Positions 56,268-64,000 of a DNA stretch of 64,000 bases are shown here, piece by piece. Each line of letters starts with the position of its first letter. Positions within the stretch are counted from its first letter, which is position 1. The stretch comes from Phlebotomus papatasi (lineage: Eukaryota; Arthropoda; Insecta; Diptera; Psychodidae): contig NC_077224.1 in the NCBI RefSeq assembly GCF_024763615.1, positions 16,895,078 through 16,959,077 on the forward strand, read 5' to 3'. The notes under the pieces were generated by a model. That model searched no databases and was not told the DNA's origin. It worked only from the letters and a program-made list of their open reading frames with translations. The position numbers and the translations under genes were made by a program.

Positions 56268-57015
56268 CACAAATTGTCATATTCATACAAGTTTTCCTCA
56301 GGCTGAATAGCACTGTACCTCAAAACGAGCTCCCCAGAGGATACTCCCATTGCTTTAGTTGCATTCCTGTTCTTATAGATGTTTGAAACGCAACTGATCT
56401 CAACTCCTAACAAAGTGCTCTATTTAATTAAGTTCTCTTGGTTTTCCCTCCCGAACTATAAGCTTAAGTGTTAATTTCTCTGAAAGAATCGCATTGAAGA
56501 AGATATCACCTTGGTTTTCCTTGGTACTATATGCCTTTAATTTCAAGAACTTCAATAAATTTTATATTCCTATCGGGATAAGTTTTAGAAATTATCCAGA
56601 AACTCTGATGGAGGCTATATTCTCAATTTAACGATTTTTTCAAGGTTAGCAGTTTCACCCTTTAAAGGACGAGAAGGTCAAAAATCGGGGGTTAGAAAAA
56701 ATCACTTTTTCTGACTTTTTAGAGCAAAACACAACTTTAGATGACCGTAGGAAAAATTTCATTTTTGGGTCACTGGTGACCCAATCGTCCTTAAAGGGCT
56801 AAAGGACTATGTAGGGCTTGTTTCTTAACCGATTTGGTCAAGTTTGGATTGATTGGAAAGGTCCTTGAACCCTGGAAAGGTGTGCATTGTGCATGGATAA
56901 GGCACTGGAAATAGTTTGCAAGTCTAAAAAACTTCGACGATTTCGCTTTAGAAAGACTTCTGAATAAGAAGAACAAACTTTACGAGTGTTAGGACCCACA
57001 TAGACTTATGCCCAA
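56268..57015. other. Unassigned DNA
   Basis: No gene was recognised. Around 56655-56800 a CCCTTTAAAGGACGA motif pairs loosely with TCGTCCTTAAAGGGC, with GGGTCACTGGTGACCCAAT beside it. These may be the arms of a small hairpin element (about 56656-56802). Confidence 0.4.
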
Positions 57016-57195
57016 GACATACTTATGCTTTAAGCTGAGAGACGATTTAATTTCCATCAGTTTCCCCCTAAGTAAGTCGTTTCTCGGATGAAACTGAGAG
57101 ACAGATTAGCCAGAAAGTGATGGAAATATAATTTTATTATTATTTTGACTATAATTACATAAAGCCCTCTCTCGGCTTAAATCGTAAGTGGACCT
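57016..57195. repeat. Family G hairpin repeat, diverged copy
   Basis: ATGCTTTAAGCTGAGAGACG at the left, AAACTGAGAGACAGATTAGC inside and CTCTCTCGGCTTAAATCGTA at the right correspond to family G arms. The copy is longer than the others because of an inner duplication of the GAGAGACnGATTA segment. Confidence 0.5.
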
Positions 57196-57502
57196 AGGGG
57201 ATTAGGTAGATTCTTGAGAATATTTAGCCTGTAAAATTTTACAGGTAAAGCAAATTTAAGACCTCTAATCGATGACTCTTCAAGTCTTTGGATTCAGTGT
57301 ATGATTATTTGGAATAAGTTACTACTGCTAGATCTTACAGGATAAATATTCTTGAGGAACAGCCTGAGTCTTTTCAATTCAATTTATTCTCTCACAATGC
57401 TTGATTGCAGCTGCCGACCGACTTCACTACCGATCTCATCAGGTAAACGGCAGAAACCACTGAATCACTGATCGTATTTGGACAATAAGCTTGTTTAAGC
57501 CC

Positions 57503-57672
57503 CTATACGGGCTTCAAATCAAAGGACTAACCATATGGCTTAACTTCTCTAAATTCTTATAAGACATTATTTCAAGGAAATTTTTTGTCTTAGGATTAAA
57601 TTACTGATAAAATTGCTGGTTCTATACGCGAATACAAGATCTTCAGGAACTAGGCTAAACTTCCAGCTCGGA
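57503..57672 (-). repeat. Family H repeat, copy 5 (reverse)
   Basis: It begins TATACGGGCTTCAAATCAAA and CCATATGGCTTAACTTCTCT and ends CAGGAACTAGGCTAAACTTC. These are the inverse of the family H end and start (see 5695-5904). It is slightly short because of deletions in the middle. Confidence 0.65.
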
Positions 57673-59405
57673 ATTTTTGAACCCCTGAATACCTTTATTC
57701 ATTAAAAAACAATTAGCGTTTATTACTAATCCTCAAACTTGTTCCGACTGTCGCCGACTTACAAATACTGGCCTCCGCAAAAAAACGAAGAAACCCCTGG
57801 TTCATGAGAGCCGTAAATTAATTCGAATCAAGTATTTTAAGAAATTACTTTGAAGAATTCTACAAAGTGTAAGACTTTATTTTCACTATATTTCCCTTGA
57901 TACAAAACTGAAGTACAACCAAGGGTGAAAATTGCAAAAAGTTGCCATAACGAAAAGAAAAAGAAAAAAATATAAAATGCAAAAATACCTCATTCATTGA
58001 ATAAATTGTGGCTTTCCCACTACCAATCCCCTACAGAAGGAAAAGTGCATAAGAAAATAGTGAAAAAAAATCACTTGACTCTATTTCTGTGAAACTTTGC
58101 ATTCTGTACGTGACAATTTAGCTGAGAAAATGCCATTTTTGCAGCCACAGCACGAAAAAAAAAGAAAACTTTCACTCAATTGGGAATGAAAGGAAAAAAT
58201 TATCCTTCTGTATGATTTAATCATTTCAATTCACTCCCACTTACTGCATCCCTCCACCTCCTCCCAACTCTGTTTGACATAAACTGAAGGAAAAATTCTC
58301 AAAAATGCAAATTTTCCCATGAAACAAAAGAAAAATAAGAGAAAAAGAACCGTCTGGAATATTTCATGAATGACCAAAGGAGGAAGCATGAACTATCAGA
58401 CACTGTAGCAGAAAATTATACTCAAAAAGCGGCCATGGGGTTGCTCTAAAAAGACTTTAATGAGGTATACGTTCTAGGTAAAAAAAATCTTAATATATTT
58501 TTTTAATTAATTTCTTTTTTTATCCTCAGTTGAGTAAAATGAGCAACAAAGTTTCATTTTAAAATTAAAGCATTTCGAGCTTTTTCAACAATATACTTTA
58601 TCAGACTTTTCAGATGAAAAATTTTCTATAACTTTAAGTCTTTTGAATGTTTCATTATTCTTTCTTTATTCCATCCTTCCTCTTTGAATTTTCCTCTGGA
58701 AGTTTCCCTTCCCATGAGACTTTCCACAGAAAAAAAACCCAAGATGATGGAGGAAAATTGGTGAATTTATGAAAATTGAGAACAGAAAACTTACCCTCCC
58801 CTTGTTTATAACCCACAAAAAAAGCTCACACATCATTTTGCGCTGGGGCAGAAAGAAAACTCGCACGTAAAATAATTCCAGCTTACCTGCAAAGAAAAAG
58901 AAAAGAAAAAAATATAAGTATATGTAATGTAAAACCCCTGAGAGAATACGAAGAAAAGTGGTTAATTGCATTTTCACACGTAGTCACATGGATGAATTAG
59001 TGTGTTTGCGGGGGTGGAAAAGCGGCCCATACCCAAACCCCGGGGGAGCCCAAAAGAGATTCATCCACCCCAAAAAAAAGGAAAAAAAAACTAGAAGACT
59101 CCTACACACACGCCATAATATTAATTATTGCTCAACGTCGTCATTCATAGCAATTTTGTGTTGGGAAGGTGAAGGAATTTCTTCGATGGATTTGACCCCA
59201 ACAGAACAAAAAAAGAGAACCAGGCCCTCACACAAAACTATTTTATTTCTTTGCAAGATAGATTAAGAAGCGATAATCTAAAATTATCTCAGATAGTAAA
59301 TATTAAATGCTATATTTGTAGCAATCGAGTAGCGAAGTAGTAGTATTTCTCATTTACGAAGATAGTTAATAATGTTTGTATGTTTTGACAATTTATGCCC
59401 TGAAT
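57673..59405. other. Low-repeat island, no gene
   Basis: Poly-A-rich DNA. A 103-codon minus-strand frame (58977-58666) and a 102-codon + strand frame (58958-59266) meet at a few bases and have no known motif. No repeat was recognised. Confidence 0.5.
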
Positions 59406-59520
59406 ACACTTACGACTTAAGCCGAGAGACGACTTAGTGGAAAATGGTGGAAATGCAGTTTAACCATTACTTCTAATATAATTACGCTAAGCCGTCTCTT
59501 GGCTAATCCTCAGGTCTGTC
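59406..59520 (+). repeat. Family G hairpin repeat, copy 3
   Basis: It matches 8831-8946 nearly base for base over ACACTTACGACTTAAGCCGA, GACGACTTAGTGGAAAAT, AATATAATTACGCTAAGCCG and TCTCTTGGCTAATCCTCAGG. The copies are about 50 kb apart, so this is a dispersed family. Confidence 0.75.
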
Positions 59521-60167
59521 AAGGGCCTTGGAAATATCCCAAATCCTAAACAATTCTTGATAATTCTCAAGAGTATGGCCATCAAATAGATTATAATTTT
59601 GTATAAGCTTTTCAGGTTTAAACTTGGATTTAAGTAAGTTTCCTTTTAATAATTCTAAGCCATAAAAAAGCTAAGATTGTTCTAGAACAAAATTAAACTG
59701 TTATACTCTGTTATACTTTACAACTGATTTGAGTACATCAATTACGGTTACTTGACTAGATTTATTACCGATTTAGACCAATGCAATCCAGGTTTAAAAT
59801 TTCTAGAACTTTCCGAAAAATCTAAATTTAAAAACATCGGCTGAAAAATAAGCATTCCAGAGTGGTTAAAACTGGCGAAATGTTCGCCTAGGGTACCTGA
59901 AAAACATATCTGGATATCATTAAAAAAGTTTGGAAGAAACATGGATTCAAAGGGGTGGATGGGTGTAAGGGGAAAAGAAAAAAAAGACTAGAAGTCCATA
60001 TCGCTTTTGGTTTGGCCTTTAGCTCGAAAACAAGACTAACCGATTAACCGATTAATTACCGATACAGCCGGGTTAGAAATTTCAAGACTTTTCCCAAAAA
60101 AAAAAGAAAACAAAACACACCTGTTGAGAATACCCGCATAAGGGGGATAGTGGTGGTTCACTAAATA
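59521..60167. other. Old repeat DNA, loosely duplicated
   Basis: A segment beginning ATTACCGAT, then AGGTTTAAAATTTCTAGAAC and TTTCCGAAAAA (about 59765-59820), recurs in weaker form at 60055-60100 (ATTACCGATACAGCCGGGTT, AGAAATTTCAAGACTTTTCC). No gene was recognised. Confidence 0.4.
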
Positions 60168-60498
60168 CAGTGCCCGCTTTGCAATCCGGATGATTGGGAG
60201 ACAATATAACAGATGTCCGCTTCATTATCCGGATGGATTTTTTGAATTTGTTCAACGTCTCGAAAATATATTACAAGTTTTTTTTTTGTAAAATCAGAAA
60301 AAAAAGTTTTAAAGAAGATTAAAAAGACATAATTAGAGAATTCTATGCTCTTATACTTCATTTATTAAACAAAAACTTCACAGGATAATTCACTTTCATT
60401 GGTGAAGTCACATGTATACATGAACTCAAAATTATTTTAAATGTAAGCGTCGATAACTCGTCCGGATTACGCCGATCCGGATTAAAGAGCGGGCACTG
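60168..60498. mobile_element. Pogo-like MITE CAGTGCCCGCT, TA target
   Basis: The left end CAGTGCCCGCTTTGCAATCC and the inverse of the right end CAGTGCCCGCTCTTTAATCC (both then GGA) are ~23-bp TIRs. TA flanks both ends (60166-60167, 60499-60500). It is 331 bp long and has no transposase. The CAGT ends and TA duplication fit the pogo/Tigger group. Inner CATTATCCGGATG and CGTCCGGATTACG blocks echo the TIR, so the ends are partly duplicated. Confidence 0.88.
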
Positions 60499-60505
60499 TA
60501 AACGT

Positions 60506-60890
60506 AAAGCGGTCTTCAGGTTAGAGATTTAACACAATTCCCGAAGGGCCTTAAATCCTAAGTTTTTATTATTTTTTTAGGATCTAGTGGAGCGCTAACC
60601 ATTAATATACAATTCTAAATCAAAGTTTTCCTAGAAGTCGTGACTCATGGGAATTTAAACCACATGGCTATGCTTTATACGGGCTTTTGACGTAGGCTTA
60701 AGCTATATGGCTTAAATTCTCTAATACTTATCAGTCAATATTTTTTTTGTGAAAAATTTTGACTTCTGATTTGATTATTAAGAGCAATAGATTCTAAACA
60801 AAAATCAATAAAATCTCTTGGTGTTGAAGATTTGGAGACTCTTTCGAACTGGGCTAAATCTCTGCTATAAAAACGGTCTTAGGTTCGATG
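60506..60890. repeat. Family H repeats, copies 6 (+) and 7 (-), head to head
   Basis: Copy 6 (about 60506-60690) runs forward from AAAGCGGTCTTCAGGTTAGA to CACATGGCTATGCTTTATAC and GGGCTTTTGACG. Copy 7 (about 60684-60890) runs in reverse, from TAGGCTTAAGCTATATGGCT to TTCGAACTGGGCTAAATCTC and AAAACGGTCTTAGGTTCG. Together they form a ~385-bp imperfect palindrome. Confidence 0.6.
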
Positions 60891-61654
60891 CCAAAACAAG
60901 AGATACTAAAATATTCACCGTCTCAGTCTACTCTACCTGCCCTGGTAACTCCTATATCCTTAGCATGTTTACTTGGCATTCTTAGCATAAATTAGGGCAT
61001 CATTTGTAATTACAGTCAATGATATAATTCGGACAAATCATTTTGAAAATTCTAACCATTATAATCTAGGTATAATTTAGTAATTATGCTATTCTTTTAT
61101 CAGGTTTTAAGTCCGGAAGGTTATCCGGAATTTCAGAAACGAACACATTGAGTTAAACATAGAAAATTCTTAATATAAATTTTTAAAGATTTATAAAGCA
61201 GTAATATCTTATAAATCTTGTTAAAATTTTGTTAAAAGAATTGTGCTGGGAGTTAGGAGGGAATTTCCGTTTGTATTTAAGGTTTTTATCGGAACTAAAA
61301 CGGTGCTTCTGGACAGTCCCCGGGGACAGATCCTATCCTTCCAGTACGAGACTAAAATTGAGTGTAGAAAAGAACACAGGAAAATATCAAACGCAACACA
61401 AGTGAAAACTCGCAAAATCTTATTTTGATGCCATGACTATACTTAGTACACAAAGGTCCTTTCCAGGACCGGCCCTCAATATCACTTCAATGAATATTGA
61501 AGGCCTGTCGACGATCAAAGATCTTCTTTATGGACTTTGTCTTCAGAAAATAAAGAAAGATGAAAAAATAACTCGAAGAAATGTCAATCTAATTTTACAC
61601 TAGAAAGTGTTACCTTTATGACGAAAAAAAAATTTAATGGTTCTCTATTTTTCT
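60891..61654. other. Unassigned DNA
   Basis: No gene or repeat was recognised. Short frames on both strands at 61221-61428 overlap each other and have no known motif. Confidence 0.4.
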
Positions 61655-62246
61655 CTCATCAGGACGAATGTCCTTTCCATCAGGTATCAAATTTTGTTGG
61701 GGAAATCACGTGGAAGCAGGAAATGGTTACATTGGACTTGGACTTGGATTACAGCTCGTATTTCGAAGTTCACCATATTGGACTGATCGATACAGTCTGT
61801 GTCGAAGTTCCCTGTTTAACTGATCAAAACAGACTGTGTCGATCAGTCGAATATGATGTTCGATTGTGTCGAACTTCGAAAGTCCAAGTGCAGTGTAACA
61901 ATTTCCCACCTGTACGTAATATTCCCAACCAAATTCGATACCTGATAAAGAGGACATACATAAATGCTGTAAAGAATAAAATTACGAAAATCAAGAGAGG
62001 GCTAGGGGAAACTGGGGTATCACGAAAAACGGGGTAGCACCAAACACTAATTTTTATTTCTAAACGACCTGGACTATCTCGACAATTTCTACAGTGGACA
62101 AGTATCCCTATAACACCTATAAATTTCTATAAGTCTTGTCTTCTGAAGTGGAATATCTGATTAAAAAATGGCAGTGTTTGGTTGTGCCCCAGTTTCCCCT
62201 AGTGTTTCCGTCAATGTTCTACTATGCATGACTTAAAGTATACGGG
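61655..62246 (+). mobile_element. Hammerhead-bearing fold-back element, copy 2 (decayed, interrupted)
   Basis: A large inverted repeat. The left arm (about 61660-61760: AGGACGAATGTCCTTTCCAT, CAGGTATCAAATTTTGTTGG, GACTTGGACTT) pairs with the right arm (AAGTCCAAGTGCAGTGTAAC, AAATTCGATACCTGATAAAG). At its centre two GATCGATACAGTCTGTGTCG / GACTGTGTCGATCAGTC-type hairpins meet. After the right arm, AGAATAAAATTACGAAAATC and AAGAGAGG match copy 1 (27165-27665). A GGGGAAACTGGGG MITE (62005-62199) then intervenes and AGTGTTTCCGTC resumes the match. Both ribozyme-like cores are decayed (CTGATAA on +, CTGATGG on -). A 139-codon frame across it is a by-product of the palindrome. Confidence 0.65.
62005..62199. 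mobile_element. GGGGAAACTGGGG MITE, copy 2, TA target
   Basis: From GGGGAAACTGGGGTATCACG to GTGCCCCAGTTTCCCC, flanked by TA (62003-62004, 62200-62201). It is 195 bp and aligns with 2198-2409. The interrupted host is readable from 27165-27665, giving a filled/empty-site comparison that supports the TA duplication. Confidence 0.9.
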
Positions 62247-62470
62247 TCCCAGTCAAAATCCCGAAAGCCAAAATTCCGAAAGGGCCAAAATCCCGAAAGC
62301 CAAAATCCCGATTTCTTAAAAGTGTCACAGCTACTCTGAGTCTTGGGAAATTATTCTAAACATTTTCCTCCATACAATTTCATCCCTTTCAGGATTTTGA
62401 ACATTCGGAATTTTCGCTTTCGGGATTTCGGCTTTCAGGATTTTGGCTTTCGGAATTTTGGCTGCCACCG
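62247..62470. mobile_element. AAAATCCCGAAAGCC fold-back element
   Basis: The left part repeats CAAAATCCCGAAAGC(C) about four times. The right part repeats its inverse, GCTTTCGGGATTT(T)GG, about four times. The arms (62255-62310 and 62395-62463) surround ~85 bp of unrelated DNA. A broken copy is at 3547-3620. No clear target duplication was seen. Confidence 0.75.
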
Positions 62471-64000
62471 AAAGAATACATAATAATAAAAATCAAGGAA
62501 TTGCATTATGATTTTGGGATAGTCAATATCCAAAATCAACATGTCTCGTACTGCCCCACCTTTTACTTGCATCTAATACACGAACGATCCTTCCTAAATT
62601 TAATATTCTTTCGATAAAATGTTTTCTCGATATCCTCGTAAACAATAAACGTACCCTCAAAGTACATTGAGTCACATTTCTCGATTTTTCACACATATAC
62701 AGAAATTCCCATTGCTCCCATTTATGCTCGACTTCAATCAAAGAAAAGTCTCCTTGCTCTCACTTTCCTGGAGACTTTCCTTCTCCCCCCCCCCCCGTTC
62801 CTCATTCCCTATCCTGCAGCCCGAAACGATGAAGAAAAATGAAAATTGCTGCCAACAATGCGAATGACTTCTCTTCGACGACGTGACGTAAGAATCCAAA
62901 AGAGACTACATATCAAGAGTACAACATACTTTGGAAAGCTTCAAAAAGCTCATTCTCATTCCCCGTCGAAGGAATTGACGATGGAACGAATGTGGGAGGT
63001 TTTTGTGTACCGAGGAAGCCTATAATAGAATGAGAAACAGAGAGAAAAAAGTCACTCAACGTTTCTTTTTTTTACTTTAAAAATCGTGTGATATAGAGGT
63101 GACTCTTGTTTCCATTTTCTCTCCCATCCTGAAAGCTCACATTTTAAAGCTTCCTTTTTTTTGCTCCTTTGCTTACCATCAACCTCCCCCATTCCCAATT
63201 CAAAATAATCGCATTATATATTTCTTGTCTCTATAGAAATAATATATTATATCTTATCGAAGAACATTCATTTTTTTGTGCCTTCTCCACCTTATGCTAT
63301 CGTAAGCTTTACAGAGAAAAAAAAAAGTCTAAAACACTCAAGGGAGAGGGTGTAGGTGGTGAAAATGTAACTGTAAAGAAGCTTCTCTGTAACATTCACA
63401 AGGCGGAAGTTCGTCAAATTATAATTGAAAGCAAACTTTGGTAAAATTGTTTCGTGGAGTAGAGCCGTAGAATAAGATACAAAATAAAAATAAAAAAAAT
63501 AAAGAAACTTCACCCATCTCATTTTTCCCCAAGACTTTCCCTCCAAGCAATTTCCATAGAGAAACATTTTATGTCGATTGAAAGAAATAAAGAAAAACAC
63601 AACATTGTATGAGAATTGAGCAGTGCAGCAATTGCGAAGTTTTTTTTTCTCCCAGCACTCGATTCCTGTCTTTCCCTGAAAAATTAATTAACACCCCCCT
63701 CCAAGAAGCTAAGAAAGAAATAATCATAATTTTTCCTTCGATCAAAGACAGAAGCCATGAAGAAAAAAAAAGCAACTTGAGACTTTTTCCACCATCACTT
63801 GTAGTTCCATGGGGTTGTAAAAGAGGGAAATTGAGGAAAATTCTCATAATTGCAAGATAGGTTTTTCCTTTCGAGCCACCCTCCCCTCTATCTCTTCTCC
63901 GTGGATCAAGTTGTGAAGGAAAATCAGGAAAGCAAAAAAAAAAAGAACGACATGGAAAAACAGAATGTATTGAGAATGTGCCAATCAATCTTAATAGCAT
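62471..64000. other. Low-repeat island at the window end
   Basis: Pyrimidine-rich DNA with a poly-C run at 62787-62796 and several poly-A/T runs. A 143-codon minus-strand frame reaches the window edge (64000-63569), so it could be part of something larger. What is visible has no known motif, and a second frame overlaps it on the + strand. No repeat was recognised. Confidence 0.45.

Noticed and set aside
57405..57475. Second hammerhead candidate (CTGATGAG on the minus strand)
   Set aside because: The CTGATGA segment is present, but no stem II followed by GAAA is found at a usable distance.
61618..62037. 139-codon + strand frame
   Set aside because: It crosses the arms of a fold-back element and runs into a MITE; the residues simply mirror the palindrome.
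63569..64000. 143-codon minus-strand frame open at the window edge
   Set aside because: No known motif, and a second frame overlaps it on the other strand. It cannot be excluded as a partial exon without the next window.

Overview
This window looks like gene-poor, AT-rich nuclear DNA from an animal, most likely an insect and perhaps a dipteran. It holds no protein-coding gene that I can recognise on either strand. The longest open frames (182, 143, 143, 142, 139 and 119 codons) resemble no protein family I know. Several lie inside palindromes or minisatellites. The insect assignment is inference: it rests on dense short terminal-inverted-repeat (TIR) elements, tRNA-derived SINEs with simple tails, and terminal motifs I recall from insect MITEs (CCCAAGTAGCA, CCCAGCGAGCAC, CACTGAGAAAAA). 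No conserved exon, rRNA or intact tRNA gene was found, so the window is probably intergenic or a very long intron.

Layout. Low-repeat islands rich in pyrimidine and poly-A/T runs (about 1-1440, 4230-5280, 6600-7850, 10630-11700, 15850-18460, 19130-21070, 24330-26320, 27830-29500, 32220-33200, 37880-40470, 42530-44160, 51600-53100, 57680-59400, 62480-64000) alternate with clusters of repeats.

Repeat content by class. (1) Many MITEs with visible TIRs. One group has GGGG/GGGT ends and TA target duplications (2198, 14368, 18648, 34742, 50431, 56055, 62005). Two pogo-like families have CAGT ends and TA duplications (53103, 55392, 60168). A hAT-like family has CAGGGGCC ends, with a perfect 8-bp duplication in one copy (12743, 24042). 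Others include a CACTGAG family with three or four copies. (2) Three tRNA-derived SINE families (A: 23583, 26890, 42196; B: 22203, 27762; C: 31447). (3) A ~210-bp repeat (family H) with eight copies in this window, and a ~115-bp hairpin repeat (family G) often beside it. (4) Tandem arrays: three diverged ~270-400-bp units at 11.7-12.7 kb, degenerate arrays at 31.0-32.2 and 33.2-34.3 kb, and a G+C-richer minisatellite with a ~182-bp higher-order period at 35.9-37.9 kb.

The two most striking objects. First, 44591-50162 is a single 5.57-kb element with 14-bp perfect TIRs and a TA duplication. Its interior is a huge inverted repeat of 22-bp monomers: about 140 in the left arm and 68 in the right, meeting at a 15-nt spacer near 48290. 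Second, 27165-27665 and 61655-62246 are two copies of a fold-back element carrying a hammerhead-ribozyme-like core. The first has CTGATGA, a perfect stem II and GAAAC-GTC on the minus strand. This is reminiscent of the ribozymes of Penelope-like retroelements.

Nesting gives a relative chronology. MITEs sit inside MITEs (8620 in H; 12794 in 12743; 18648 in 18468; 21153 in 21073), inside a SINE (23778) and inside the hammerhead element (62005). Several host elements can be read through the insertion, which confirms the boundaries.
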